Below, piece by piece: positions 8,976 through 18,226 of a stretch of DNA of 64,000 nucleotides. Below the pieces are notes generated by a model. It ran no database searches. It had not been told where the DNA came from and was given only the letters and a program-made list of their open reading frames with translations. Position 1 is the first letter of the stretch, and every line of letters begins with the position of its first letter. Both the position numbers and the translations under genes were made by a program. This stretch comes from Cellulophaga tyrosinoxydans (GTDB lineage: Bacteria; Bacteroidota; Bacteroidia; Flavobacteriales; Flavobacteriaceae): NCBI RefSeq assembly GCF_900176415.1, contig NZ_FWXO01000005.1, positions 1-64,000 on the forward strand. Direction: 5' to 3'.

Positions 8976-11174
8976 TTATATGTTTAACCAATAAGTGAAT
9001 TTTAAATTTATAGACCTATTTCTCGGTTCAAAACTATTCACAAAGTAATTATCATTATAAACAATAAACAAATCTGAAAGTGGAGCAAAACGCCATTGTA
9101 GTCTAGAGTTGAAACCTAGATTATCTCTTTGATTACTATATTGTACTAAAGTGGACCAAAAAATTGATTTGCTAAAAGTAAAATCAAAACTTGGGCTTAT
9201 AAGCCAAAAATTAGCGCTTGAGTAAGGTTCAGGAAGTTTTATTTGATCATAATTTATCGCCAACGAAATAGTGGCTTTAGGTTGTATTCGTAAGTTTAAT
9301 TCTGTGCCAAATGAAAATTGGTTGCCATTAAAAAATTCGCCAAGAGTTTGTTCAAATTTATATGAAAATGCTTTTCTCCGATCAGAGGAATATTCAATAG
9401 AGAATATATTATAGCTGTAATTTTTGTCAGCTGGTAGTGGAATTGCATCATCTTCACCGCTTGGATCAAATTCCTCAATTAAATAGGTGAAATTATTCTC
9501 AATACTGGTACTTATTTTGGTCTGATTTTTAAATTCAGCGCCCCAAGATCCTTTAATAGTGTAATCAGTTGTTTTTAAGTTTAAAGAAGGACTTAAGGTG
9601 AAAATGGGGAATAACTCAAAACTATGTCTGTTTATTTTTCCACTATTTGGCCAGTAAATACGTTCTAAACCTGTAACGAATTTAAAAATATCAGTTCTTC
9701 TTATAAAGCCTAAATCTGATCTAAAATCTTCGCCAATATATACCCAATCTGTAAAAACGTTTAATTGTCTAGTATTATAGGATAAGAATGCCCCTGTAGA
9801 AAGGTCTTTATTACTGCCGTTATGTTCAAAGGATTTATGTGTGTATAATTTACCATTCCACGTATTATCGGCAGATGCTAAATTATAATCTATTCCTAAA
9901 ACTCTATTGTAGGTATCTTCTGGAGCAACAAAGTCGTACTTTTTAAAAGATTGTCTATTAATAAAGAATAAACCAATATTAGAGCGCGAGAATACTTTTT
10001 TCTGTATGGCAAGCATAGCATTGTTGTTCGATGGAATATCATTTTCTAAATCTTCAGCTGTTTGAATATTCAGTACTCCTAAACGCCAATCATTACTCAG
10101 CTTTCCACTTAAACGAACACCACCTATAATTCTATTTTCAATGGAGTTGTCATCTTTGTCTTTTGCAATTCCTATTCGCCTTGAAAAAAATGGATTCGCA
10201 TCTCTTCCTCCTCCAAAACTTGAAAATAAATCGCTGTTATCTACAAAAAACTGTCTTTTTTCGGGCAAAGATACTTCAAAACGGGTAAGATTGGTAAACA
10301 CGTTATCTACTTCAACATTAGAAAAATCTGGATTTAGAGTAACATCTAGATTCATGCCATTGCCAATGGCAATCTTTGCATCACCACCAACTTTTAGATT
10401 TGTTTTATTCGTGCCATTTTCAAAGTCTTTTTGCGATATTCCATTAATATAAGGGATAATAGCAATAGGCGTTCTATATTTTCCAAGTGGTTTTTCAAAT
10501 TTCATTTCGCCCATGAAGGCCAATCCATAGATCGACTGGTTTTGAGGAATTCTTGCCCATGTGCTGGTTTCATTTTGTTGTGTATCAAACCTGTAGGCAT
10601 TAAACCGCCATTTTGTTTCGCCCTCTTTAAATTTAAAAGAGGTGAGGGGAATAGCTAGTTCCGCAGTATAATAGTTATCAAAAACTTTTGCCTCGCCTTT
10701 CCATTTAACATCCCACGACGTATTAAATCCACCACTTTCTCCACCTCCATTGGATATTAAGGCTTCTCGTATAACTCCAAAAGGGTTTATACCGAAAAGA
10801 AATGCATTTGTAGCATCATTAAAAGTATCAAACATTAAACTAATATTGTCATTACCTCCGGCTCTAAAATCGCGTTTTAATGATGGTATTACATAAGTGT
10901 TTCCGGCAGATTCCAATCTAATGCCTATATAAAGTGTAATGCCATCATAGAACATTTTTATTTCGGAGTCTTGCTTGGCTAAAATAGAATCTGAAGGAAA
11001 ATATTGTTGAAAACCTATAGCACTTTCGGAATTATTCCATACATCTTCATCGAGTATACCATCTATTTCAGGTATTTCTGGTATAAACTTTACAGTAAAA
11101 GCTTTGTCATTATTTTGGCTCGAAGCAATTATGGAAAATAATAAAATATAGTATAAGCAAAGATATTTTGCCAT
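8976..11174 (-). CDS. DUF5916 outer-membrane protein with CBM9-like N-terminal domain
   Basis: This 732-residue protein has a signal peptide (residues 1-19, ending ASSQ). A CBM9_2-like beta-sandwich occupies about 35-215 and includes the typical IPEIDGILDEDVWN and ELAIPLTSFKF motifs. The rest is DUF5916, a long beta-rich region with aromatic strand ends such as FFVDNSDLF and IEYSSDRRKAF that is predicted to form an outer-membrane barrel. The C-terminal residue pattern (INLKFTYWLNI) fits a barrel strand. Proteins of this type are widespread in Bacteroidota, and the biochemical role is not established. A CAAATTTA element (TAnnTTTG on the minus strand) lies at 11197-11204 in its upstream region. 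Confidence 0.9.
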   Translation of the reverse strand: MAKYLCLYYILLFSIIASSQNNDKAFTVKFIPEIPEIDGILDEDVWNNSESAIGFQQYFPSDSILAKQDSEIKMFYDGITLYIGIRLESAGNTYVIPSLKRDFRAGGNDNISLMFDTFNDATNAFLFGINPFGVIREALISNGGGESGGFNTSWDVKWKGEAKVFDNYYTAELAIPLTSFKFKEGETKWRFNAYRFDTQQNETSTWARIPQNQSIYGLAFMGEMKFEKPLGKYRTPIAIIPYINGISQKDFENGTNKTNLKVGGDAKIAIGNGMNLDVTLNPDFSNVEVDNVFTNLTRFEVSLPEKRQFFVDNSDLFSSFGGGRDANPFFSRRIGIAKDKDDNSIENRIIGGVRLSGKLSNDWRLGVLNIQTAEDLENDIPSNNNAMLAIQKKVFSRSNIGLFFINRQSFKKYDFVAPEDTYNRVLGIDYNLASADNTWNGKLYTHKSFEHNGSNKDLSTGAFLSYNTRQLNVFTDWVYIGEDFRSDLGFIRRTDIFKFVTGLERIYWPNSGKINRHSFELFPIFTLSPSLNLKTTDYTIKGSWGAEFKNQTKISTSIENNFTYLIEEFDPSGEDDAIPLPADKNYSYNIFSIEYSSDRRKAFSYKFEQTLGEFFNGNQFSFGTELNLRIQPKATISLAINYDQIKLPEPYSSANFWLISPSFDFTFSKSIFWSTLVQYSNQRDNLGFNSRLQWRFAPLSDLFIVYNDNYFVNSFEPRNRSINLKFTYWLNI

Positions 11175-11196
11175 TAAGTTGAGTTTAGTTAGTACT

Positions 11197-11204
11197 CAAA
11201 TTTA
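11197..11204 (-). promoter_or_regulatory. Candidate -7 promoter box for the DUF5916 gene
   Basis: CAAATTTA on the plus strand is TAAATTTG on the minus strand, an exact TAnnTTTG match, 22 bases upstream of the ATG at 11174. No TTG is visible at -33 spacing. Confidence 0.35.
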
Positions 11205-11249
11205 AAGGTTTTATTTGTTAATAAAATCTTAAATCACTTCATTGGATTT

Positions 11250-12680
11250 TTAATTCTTTGTTTTCGAAGCGCTTATGGCACTTTTTAAACGTTGAGTAGT
11301 TATCCAATTGGTAATTTCCTCTAAAACTAAAGGCGCAATTGTTTCCTCTATGGTAGCATACTCTGCTGGCGATCCTGAGCTGCACTTTTGAAATAAATGA
11401 TTAACCTCTGCAAACTCTTTTATGTAAACATTTTTATTTCCTCCTTTTTCTAAGGCACTTTTGATTGCATTTAAGTTTTCTTTAGCCGGAACTTGCATAT
11501 CCTTGGCGCCATTTAATGCCAATACCGGGCATGTAACTTTTTCCAAAGTTGGTGCAGGGTCATAGCTTATAAAATATCTCATCCAAGGACTTGTATATTG
11601 TAGTATGTGTTGAGTAATAGCTTCCTTTTTAATATCTTCATCAAGTGATGCAAAATTAGGATCTACTTGAAGTAATGCCGTCATTAGTGGTATTAATTCT
11701 TCTTTTACGCTTTCTTCATCTTTGGATTTAATAATTAAATCAAAGATTTTTTTATTTAAATCATGCGATTTTATAATAGTTTCTTCTGTGCCACCAGAAA
11801 CACGTGAAATTAATTCTTGCTGTAATAATAATAATTTATCACCTCTAATTCCTGGCCCTGCTAACGACACTATAAAGTTTACATCAGCTGTTTTTGCTGC
11901 CACCATTGGAGCAATTAAACCGCCTTCACTATGTCCAATTAAACCTATACTGCTCTTATTAATGTCTCCTCTTGATTTTATGTACGATATGGCACTTTCA
12001 ACATCTGTGGATAAATCTTCTGATGTTGCAATGGCATAATTTCCTGTAGATTTTCCGACTCCTCTGTCATCAAAACGGAGTACTCCAATGCCGTTTTTTG
12101 TTAGATAATCAGCTATTACCAGAAAAGGTTTGTGTCCAAGTATTTCTTCATTTCTATCTTGTGGACCACTACCAGAAATTAAAATTACAATTGGATAATT
12201 ACCTTCATTCTTAGGTAAAGTTAATGTGCCAGCTAATGAAATATTAGCTTTTGAATTCTCAAAATTAACTTCTTCTGAAAAATAAGAAAAGGGTTCTTTT
12301 GGTTCTTGTGGTCTTTTAAGAATTTCTTTTTCTATTTCTTTTCTAGATAAATTCAACGGAAATTCTTGTCCTGCTTGTTTAAATACACCTTTAACTTCGT
12401 TGCCTACGAGCTCCCCTTGATATAGGATAGCTGCATTTTTAACTTCAAAAGATATTTTTGAATTATCAAAAACAGTATTGGTTACAGGAATACCAAATGC
12501 ATTTTGATCTGGACTATCCATGGTTGATACTAATCCAGTATCCGTTTTTTCTACATTAAAAGCCAGACTTAATTGTATTCCTTGAACTTTTAATACACCA
12601 TACCATTTACCGGTTATTTCTTGCGCCGACAGGGTAAGTGAAACTAATAAACTAAAAAGTATTATTAAGAGTGACTTCAT
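11250..12680 (-). CDS. Secreted alpha/beta hydrolase (serine aminopeptidase S33-like)
   Basis: This 476-residue protein has a signal peptide (residues 1-19, LSAQ). A beta-rich N-terminal domain (about 20-115) resembles the lipocalin-like domain often placed before this hydrolase type. The alpha/beta hydrolase domain spans about 140-465. The catalytic triad is visible as GHSEGG (nucleophile Ser near 249), the Asp in NGAKDMQVP and the His in EVNHLF. The oxyanion-hole region ILISGSGPQDRNE is typical of periplasmic BAAT/S33-like esterases. The substrate is unknown. It is 45 bases downstream of the penicillin-binding protein gene on the same strand, so they may be co-transcribed. Confidence 0.88.
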   Translation of the reverse strand: MKSLLIILFSLLVSLTLSAQEITGKWYGVLKVQGIQLSLAFNVEKTDTGLVSTMDSPDQNAFGIPVTNTVFDNSKISFEVKNAAILYQGELVGNEVKGVFKQAGQEFPLNLSRKEIEKEILKRPQEPKEPFSYFSEEVNFENSKANISLAGTLTLPKNEGNYPIVILISGSGPQDRNEEILGHKPFLVIADYLTKNGIGVLRFDDRGVGKSTGNYAIATSEDLSTDVESAISYIKSRGDINKSSIGLIGHSEGGLIAPMVAAKTADVNFIVSLAGPGIRGDKLLLLQQELISRVSGGTEETIIKSHDLNKKIFDLIIKSKDEESVKEELIPLMTALLQVDPNFASLDEDIKKEAITQHILQYTSPWMRYFISYDPAPTLEKVTCPVLALNGAKDMQVPAKENLNAIKSALEKGGNKNVYIKEFAEVNHLFQKCSSGSPAEYATIEETIAPLVLEEITNWITTQRLKSAISASKTKN

Positions 12681-12725
12681 AACTACATATTAATGACATT
12701 GATGCTAGAAAATAATACTTTTAAT

Positions 12726-14972
12726 TTAATTCCCCTTAAATTTTTTGGTCTTCTTTTTATCCGGATTTTTAAATAGACGTTTTAAGAACCCGTCTTTTTT
12801 TACAGGATCACAATCTAATAGTTCTAAAACTGCCGAGCTCGGTTTTTCAAATTTTGCTTTGGTGATAGAATTAAATGCACTGTCTTTGTTCAATTTCTGC
12901 ATAAAAAGTGCAAACATGGGTAAAGCAGCATTCGCCCCTTGGCCAAGATTTGTGCTTTTGAATCCAAGTTCATGATTATCTAATCCTACCCAAGTTATGT
13001 GTACTAGTTTAGGAGTAATCCCAACAAACCATGCGTCTTTATTATTCTGAGTTGTTCCCGTTTTTCCAGCAATATCATTATTTAAATTATAATTGCTTCG
13101 AATGCGAGATGCTGTGCCAGAATTAATAGTGGATTTCATCATTTCGATCATTATTTGTCTTGTATCTGCGGAAAAGGCTTCCTTTTCAGCAACTTTTGGC
13201 GAGAATTCTGCAATAGTAACATCTTTACTATTTGTAATTTTCTGAATTAAAAAAGGCGCTACGGGTTTACTGTTATTTACATAAGATGCATATGCTCCCG
13301 CCAACTCAGTGATTTTAATTTCTCCCGTCCCAAGAGCTAATGATGGTTCATTCGGTAACTTTTCTATTATTCCCATTTTATTAGCTTGGCGGATGACCTC
13401 TAGTATACCTACCTCTTCTAATACTTTTACTGCTACAGTATTAACGCTATTGCTAAGGGCCTCTTCCATAGAATAGTTGAGGTAAGCTTCATCTTTAGTT
13501 CCAGAATTACTAGGCGACCATCCTTTTAAATTTTTATAGGCAACCTCTTCTGCAGAAAAATAGGTACAGGGTGAAATGCCTTTTTCAATTGCTGCGGTAT
13601 ACACAATAGGCTTAAAAGTAGAACCTACTTGGCGCTTACTTTGGGATATATGATCGTACTTAAAATATTTAAAATCAATACCACCTATCCATGTTTTTAC
13701 TGCTCCTGTTGTTGGGTCAATACTTAGTGATCCTGTATTAAGAAACTTCATATAATGTTGTAGACTGTCTATAGTACTAGCACTGGATGTTTTCTCCCCA
13801 TCCCAATCTGCGAGTGTTATATTTTTTTTCTTAGATAGGGAATCCAATATTTGATTTTCTGAAAGTCCCTTTTCTTTTAGTTGTTTATATGAATTTGTGC
13901 GTTTTACTAGTTTTGTAATTAAGGATTTATTGGTTAACCAAGGAGCATTTTTGCCAAAGCTTTTTTCAAAACTATTTTGTAAGACCGTTAAATGTTCCTT
14001 CATGGCTTCTTCTGCCATTTTTTGCATTTTATAATCTAAGGTGGTATAAATTTTTAAGCCAGAAGTGTAGATGTTGTAGTCAGCCCCACCTTCATTTTCA
14101 TTTTTGCTCCATTCCGTCATTTGTTTGCGTACTTCTTCCCTGAAATAAGGTGCAATTCCATCATTATAATTAAATTCTCTATAATTTAATTTTAGTGGAA
14201 TTTGACTTAGGCTATCTTTTTCTGATTGGCTAATTAAGCCATTAGAATACATAGCTTGAAAAACTAGATTTCTACGTTTAAGACTATTTTCAGGATGTAT
14301 TCTAGGATTGTACCCATAAGTGGCTTTCAACATTCCAACTAGTACCGCAGCTTGCTCTATTTTTAAGTCTTTTGTTTTTTTGTTGAAAAATTTTAATGCT
14401 GCACTTTCAATACCAAAAGTGTTATCTCCAAAACTTACCGTATTTAGATAATGATATAATATTTCTTCTTTGGAGTACATAGCTTCTAGTCTAGAAGCAA
14501 TAAACATTTCCTTTATTTTATTTATAGCGAGGTTTTTTATATCACGATCTTTTCTTGGATATAAATTTTTTGCTAATTGTTGCGTAATGGTACTCCCACC
14601 TCCAGCACTTTTGTCTTGCATTAAAACAGATTTAATACCTACTCGGAAAAGGCTTGGATAATCCACACCAGAATGATTATAAAATCGTTCGTCCTCTATA
14701 GCTACAAGAGCATTTAGTAATGATTTTGGGAATTCTTCAAAGGCAATGGGTTGTCTATCAAACAAATAAAATTTTCCAATAAGTACTTTATCAGCAGAAT
14801 ATACTTCACTTGCTTTCTGATATTCTAAATTTGACAATTCTTTTTTACTTGGAATATTACCCCACAATCCAAACCGAATACTAAGTAAAAAAAGCAAAAT
14901 ACTAATTATAGCTGCTAATAAGACCACTAAAAGGTATCTTAAAATTGGAGATTTAATTTTTTTAAAAATCAA
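12726..14972 (-). CDS. Bifunctional penicillin-binding protein 1A (GT51 transglycosylase / transpeptidase)
   Basis: This 748-residue protein builds peptidoglycan. One N-terminal membrane segment (residues 13-32) anchors it. The GT51 glycosyltransferase domain (about 55-225) has the catalytic EDERFYNHSGVD and STITQQLAKNLY motifs. The transpeptidase domain (about 410-690) has the SxxK motif in GSTFKP (Ser near 453), SxN in SNSVNT and the KTG box in KTGTTQ near 637. The length and motif order match class A PBP1A/PBP1C-type proteins. The C-terminus is Lys-rich and probably disordered. It is transcribed away from the S1/P1 nuclease gene, with a 106-base divergent region between. Confidence 0.93.
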   Translation of the reverse strand: MIFKKIKSPILRYLLVVLLAAIISILLFLLSIRFGLWGNIPSKKELSNLEYQKASEVYSADKVLIGKFYLFDRQPIAFEEFPKSLLNALVAIEDERFYNHSGVDYPSLFRVGIKSVLMQDKSAGGGSTITQQLAKNLYPRKDRDIKNLAINKIKEMFIASRLEAMYSKEEILYHYLNTVSFGDNTFGIESAALKFFNKKTKDLKIEQAAVLVGMLKATYGYNPRIHPENSLKRRNLVFQAMYSNGLISQSEKDSLSQIPLKLNYREFNYNDGIAPYFREEVRKQMTEWSKNENEGGADYNIYTSGLKIYTTLDYKMQKMAEEAMKEHLTVLQNSFEKSFGKNAPWLTNKSLITKLVKRTNSYKQLKEKGLSENQILDSLSKKKNITLADWDGEKTSSASTIDSLQHYMKFLNTGSLSIDPTTGAVKTWIGGIDFKYFKYDHISQSKRQVGSTFKPIVYTAAIEKGISPCTYFSAEEVAYKNLKGWSPSNSGTKDEAYLNYSMEEALSNSVNTVAVKVLEEVGILEVIRQANKMGIIEKLPNEPSLALGTGEIKITELAGAYASYVNNSKPVAPFLIQKITNSKDVTIAEFSPKVAEKEAFSADTRQIMIEMMKSTINSGTASRIRSNYNLNNDIAGKTGTTQNNKDAWFVGITPKLVHITWVGLDNHELGFKSTNLGQGANAALPMFALFMQKLNKDSAFNSITKAKFEKPSSAVLELLDCDPVKKDGFLKRLFKNPDKKKTKKFKGN

Positions 14973-15042
14973 TAGTACTTGTTTTTAGTTAAAAATATTT
15001 AAAACTATATACGACTTAACAATGCGTTAAAGTTGTATTGTC

Positions 15043-15050
15043 TATTTTTG
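15043..15050 (+). promoter_or_regulatory. Candidate -7 promoter box (TATTTTTG) for the S1/P1 nuclease gene
   Basis: An exact TAnnTTTG match lies 28 bases before the ATG. The nearest TTG (15033-15035) is too close to serve as a -33 element, so the assignment is partial. Confidence 0.35.
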
Positions 15051-15078
15051 GAGTAAATATTGTGCAAATTATTAAAAG

Positions 15079-15855
15079 ATGAAGAAAATTACCCTTTTAT
15101 TATTAACCCTATCCATTCAATTGGTATTCTCAAATGATTTTGAATGGTCAAAAACCGGACATAGAACTACGGGAGAAGTTGCAGAAAGACATTTATCTAG
15201 AAAAGCTCGAAAAGCATTGGATAAATTATTAAATGGTCAAAGTCTTGCTCTGGTTTCGACCTACGGGGATGATATTAAGGCAGATAAAGCCTACAGGGAG
15301 TTTAGCGCGTGGCATTACGTGAATTTTCCTGCCGATAAAAAATATACGGATGTTGAGCCAAGTCCAGAGGGAGATATTGTCATAGGGATTCAAAAATGTA
15401 TATCAATAGTTAAAGATGAAAAAAGCACTGAGGAAGACCGTGTTTTTTATTTAAAGTTGCTAGTTCATTTGGTAGGTGATTTGCATCAGCCAATGCATGT
15501 AGGCAGATTGGAAGATAAAGGCGGTAATGATATTCAAGTACAATGGTTTGGAAAAGGAACTAATTTGCACAGGGTTTGGGATAGCAATATGATTGATGAT
15601 TTTGGTATGAGTTTTACTGAAATAGCGAATAGCTTACCTAAACTTAATAAATCTGAAATAAAAGCAATACAAAAAGGTGATGTTTTTACTTGGGTTGAAG
15701 AATCTCAAGATTTGGCAAATGAATTGTATGGTTCTGTTGAAATTGGAGAAAAATTAGGATACGAGTATAGTTATAAATATTGGGGAATGGTAGAAACGCA
15801 ATTGCAAAAAGGCGGTTTACGTTTAGCCCAAGTTTTAAATGATATTTTTAAATAA
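15079..15855 (+). CDS. S1/P1-type zinc-dependent nuclease, secreted
   Basis: This 258-residue protein has a signal peptide of about 18-22 residues. The mature form starts near FEWSKTGHRTTGEVAERHL, whose Trp and His are the first zinc ligands of the S1/P1 family. Further ligands appear in HLVGDLHQPMHVG and NLHRVWDSNMID, and SAWHYVNFP supplies another His and Trp. The family cleaves single-stranded DNA and RNA and 3'-nucleotides in the periplasm or outside the cell, usually for nucleotide and phosphate scavenging. All ligand motifs are present, so it should be active. It runs convergent with the AlkB-like gene, six bases away. Confidence 0.93.
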   Translation: MKKITLLLLTLSIQLVFSNDFEWSKTGHRTTGEVAERHLSRKARKALDKLLNGQSLALVSTYGDDIKADKAYREFSAWHYVNFPADKKYTDVEPSPEGDIVIGIQKCISIVKDEKSTEEDRVFYLKLLVHLVGDLHQPMHVGRLEDKGGNDIQVQWFGKGTNLHRVWDSNMIDDFGMSFTEIANSLPKLNKSEIKAIQKGDVFTWVEESQDLANELYGSVEIGEKLGYEYSYKYWGMVETQLQKGGLRLAQVLNDIFK

Positions 15856-15861
15856 AATTTT

Positions 15862-16458
15862 TCACTTTATTATCCTGAAAGTTAGGTTTATGCGTTCACC
15901 AATAGGTTTCGCAGTTTTTGGAATTTGATGTAACCACTGGTGTTGTGTTTCGCCTTGCATAACTAACAAACTTCCATGTTGTAAAAGAATTTTGGACTTC
16001 AGATTTTTATTGGTTCTGTGTTTTAAATGAAAAAAGCGCTCTTGACCTAATGTTACTGAGGCAATTATCGGATTTTTTCCTAATTCCTTTTCATTGTCAG
16101 CATGCCAACCATTACTATCTTTACCATCTCGGTATAGGTTTAATAGGCAAGTTGTAAAGTTAATGTTGGTTATAGTTTCAATTCTAGATCCAATAGCTAG
16201 TAATTCTTCCGTAAATTCATGTGGTTGCATAGTTATATTTGAGTAGGAGTAAGGCTTTCCATTATTCCCAAATAATGCAGTAAGTCTTGGTTGCGCATAC
16301 TTTTTACCGTAAACAGTAATGTTGTCTTGCTGCCAAGGCGTATTTTTTTTTATTACTTCGAAGTACTCCGATGCCTCACCATCGTTTAAAAATTTAGGAT
16401 AATAAATGATATCACTATCCGGTAGGTTTAAATTTATTGGTGAATTATTAGAAAACAT
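15862..16458 (-). CDS. AlkB-like 2-oxoglutarate/Fe(II) dioxygenase
   Basis: This 198-residue enzyme belongs to the AlkB family that removes alkyl groups from nucleic acid bases by oxidation. The iron triad is visible as H119 and D121 (WHADNE) and H177 (WLHQIP). The 2-oxoglutarate-binding arginines R189 and R195 lie in GERINLTFR. YGKKYAQPRLTALFG is the nucleotide-recognition lid of the ABH2/ABH3-like subgroup common in Bacteroidota. Its ATG shares one base with the stop codon of the AraC-type gene upstream, so it is probably translated by coupling to that regulator. Confidence 0.93.
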   Translation of the reverse strand: MFSNNSPINLNLPDSDIIYYPKFLNDGEASEYFEVIKKNTPWQQDNITVYGKKYAQPRLTALFGNNGKPYSYSNITMQPHEFTEELLAIGSRIETITNINFTTCLLNLYRDGKDSNGWHADNEKELGKNPIIASVTLGQERFFHLKHRTNKNLKSKILLQHGSLLVMQGETQHQWLHQIPKTAKPIGERINLTFRIIK

Positions 16459-17330
16459 TATTGTAAAACAGACTTTAATTGGTTTCTGTATTCAGACGGA
16501 TTTTGACCTGTGAACTGTTTAAATGACTTATTAAAGTGCGAAAAGTTATTAAATCCGCTTTCAAATGATACTTCAGAAATACTCATGGGTTTTTCTGCTA
16601 ATAGTTTTGAAGCATGCACTAATCTATATTCGTTCACAAATTGCACAAAGGTTTTTTTGGTGATCTTTTTAAAATAGCGACAAAATGAAGGTACCGTCAT
16701 ACTGGTTAAGTCTGCAATTTCTTCTAAAGTTATTTCTTCTTTGAAGTTATTTTTTACAAAATTAAAAACCATATTTATTCGGTCATTGTCTTTCATAGAG
16801 GCTTCCATAGAGAAACCATCGGCATTCAATATTTTAAATTCATCAGAATTACCTAATTCATTTAATATATTAAGGATAGAAAGTAAACGTTGAAAATCGG
16901 TTTGGTATTCAAGTACTTCAATTTTTTCACCAATCTTCTTTTTTGTTTTACCGTAAAAAGCAATTCCACCTTTGCAAACCTCGAAAATGTTCTGAACTTT
17001 TTTCATTTCTGGAATATTAAAAAAGTCATTCCCTAGAAAATCTTGTTTCATTTGAACAACGGTCTCGGTTTTATTGCCGGTGAAACTATCGGTAAATCCG
17101 CAATGCGGTAAGTTAGAACCTATAAGTATAAGATCACCATCGGAGTAATAAGATACATGGCTGCCAATTTGCCGTTTACCCGAGCCACCATTTATATATA
17201 CTAGTTCTATTTCTGGATGATAATGCCAAACGGTGTTTGCGTTTACTTTATTTTCATCGAACTTTTGATACGTAAAAGAATGCCCAAAATCTGGAGCTAT
17301 AACTTCGAAAGTAGGTTTCTGTAATATCAT
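16458..17330 (-). CDS. AraC family transcriptional regulator with cupin sensor domain
   Basis: This 290-residue protein has an N-terminal cupin domain (about 25-110), marked by WHYHPEIELVYI and GDLILIGSNLPH. A C-terminal AraC DNA-binding domain with two helix-turn-helix units follows (about 190-288). The second unit contains SISEVSFESGFNNFSHFNKSFK and the family signature FTGQNPSEYR. Such regulators normally respond to a small sugar-like or other ligand. It is directly followed by and overlaps the AlkB-like dioxygenase by one base, an unusual pairing that suggests it controls at least that gene. A TAnnTTTG-type box lies about 54 bases upstream. Confidence 0.92.
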   Translation of the reverse strand: MILQKPTFEVIAPDFGHSFTYQKFDENKVNANTVWHYHPEIELVYINGGSGKRQIGSHVSYYSDGDLILIGSNLPHCGFTDSFTGNKTETVVQMKQDFLGNDFFNIPEMKKVQNIFEVCKGGIAFYGKTKKKIGEKIEVLEYQTDFQRLLSILNILNELGNSDEFKILNADGFSMEASMKDNDRINMVFNFVKNNFKEEITLEEIADLTSMTVPSFCRYFKKITKKTFVQFVNEYRLVHASKLLAEKPMSISEVSFESGFNNFSHFNKSFKQFTGQNPSEYRNQLKSVLQ

Positions 17331-17383
17331 ACCTCTTTTAATTACTTTATAAAATTAAAAAAGCCTAATTGCTTTAATATGTG

Positions 17384-17391
17384 CAAATTTA
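17384..17391 (-). promoter_or_regulatory. Candidate -7 promoter box for the AraC-AlkB pair
   Basis: CAAATTTA on the plus strand reads TAAATTTG on the minus strand, an exact TAnnTTTG match in the intergenic region upstream of the AraC gene. No -33 TTG is found at the expected spacing. Confidence 0.33.
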
Positions 17392-17499
17392 CCTATAATA
17401 TATGTTATATTAACGTTAAGTTATTATTGTAAGTATGCCTATGTTAAAATAGCATAGAAATTGGAAAAAAGCGCACTACTTTCCTTCGCTTTTCGGCGC

Positions 17500-17507
17500 T
17501 ACATTTG
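17500..17507 (+). promoter_or_regulatory. Candidate -7 promoter box (TACATTTG)
   Basis: An exact TAnnTTTG match lies 39 bases before the ATG of the 195-residue secreted protein. No TTG is found 17-23 bases upstream. Confidence 0.38.
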
Positions 17508-17546
17508 TCATGTAAATAATTTAGTAATCCTTAAAAACAAGAAGTT

Positions 17547-18134
17547 ATGAAAACAGTTCTAAAATTTACAGTAATGGCAGCTTTATTATTTAATACAGTA
17601 ACAGCAATGGCCAATGAACCAAAAATGAAATTAATAGCTGATAGTGAGGCTAAAAGTTTAGTTTTTGAATTAGATAAAGTATCTAAAGACGCAAAAATAC
17701 AATTCCTAGATAGCGAAAATAATGTAATCTATTCTTCAGGGTATTTAAATAATAACGATTTACGTAAAAAGTACGATTTAAGTAAACTTGAAGAGGGTGT
17801 TTATACCTTGAAAATGGATTCAACAACGAAAGTTATAGCATATACTATATTAATTAAAGATGATGCTATTTCAGTTTTAGAATCTAAAGAAACTATTAAG
17901 CCAATCTTTAAAATTAAAGAAGGTATGGTTTTTATTAATTTCTTTAATCAAGAGATGAAAAACGTAGATGTTAAAGTTTACGATGCTAGTGATAGATTAT
18001 TACATTCAGAAATGGTTGAAAATAAACTTATTGTTGAGAAAGCATTAAATTTTAAAAATGCTTACAAGGGTAGTTACACCATTACAGTATCTAGTGCAGA
18101 TGGAATTTACACTGAAAATATAAGTATCAAGTAA
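17547..18134 (+). CDS. Secreted protein of unknown function with two beta-sandwich-like halves
   Basis: This 195-residue protein has a signal peptide (residues 1-22, ending TAMA). The rest is beta-rich and seems to contain two similar halves. The first (about 25-110) has IQFLDSENNVIYSSGYL followed by LEEGVYTLKM. The second (about 125-195) has VKVYDASDRLLHSEMV followed by YKGSYTITV. This repeat of a turn followed by a GxYT strand resembles the core of T9SS type A sorting domains and DUF3244-like proteins, but it lacks the N-terminal YPNP motif. It is likely periplasmic. It has its own candidate promoter box and a strong terminator, so it is probably transcribed alone. Confidence 0.75.
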   Translation: MKTVLKFTVMAALLFNTVTAMANEPKMKLIADSEAKSLVFELDKVSKDAKIQFLDSENNVIYSSGYLNNNDLRKKYDLSKLEEGVYTLKMDSTTKVIAYTILIKDDAISVLESKETIKPIFKIKEGMVFINFFNQEMKNVDVKVYDASDRLLHSEMVENKLIVEKALNFKNAYKGSYTITVSSADGIYTENISIK

Positions 18135-18176
18135 GATTTTGGTTTTAAGTTAAGTTGAGTTAATTTTTTTAAACCG

Positions 18177-18206
18177 AAAGGGGAGCGCTAGCTCCCCTTT
18201 TTCTTT
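18177..18206 (+). terminator. Intrinsic terminator
   Basis: A perfect 10-base stem, AAAGGGGAGC / GCTCCCCTTT with loop GCTA, is followed by a T-rich tail. It lies 43 bases after the stop of the 195-residue secreted protein and before the convergent DUF885 gene. Confidence 0.9.
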
Positions 18207-18226
18207 TTGGTATGTTAGGTAGAATT

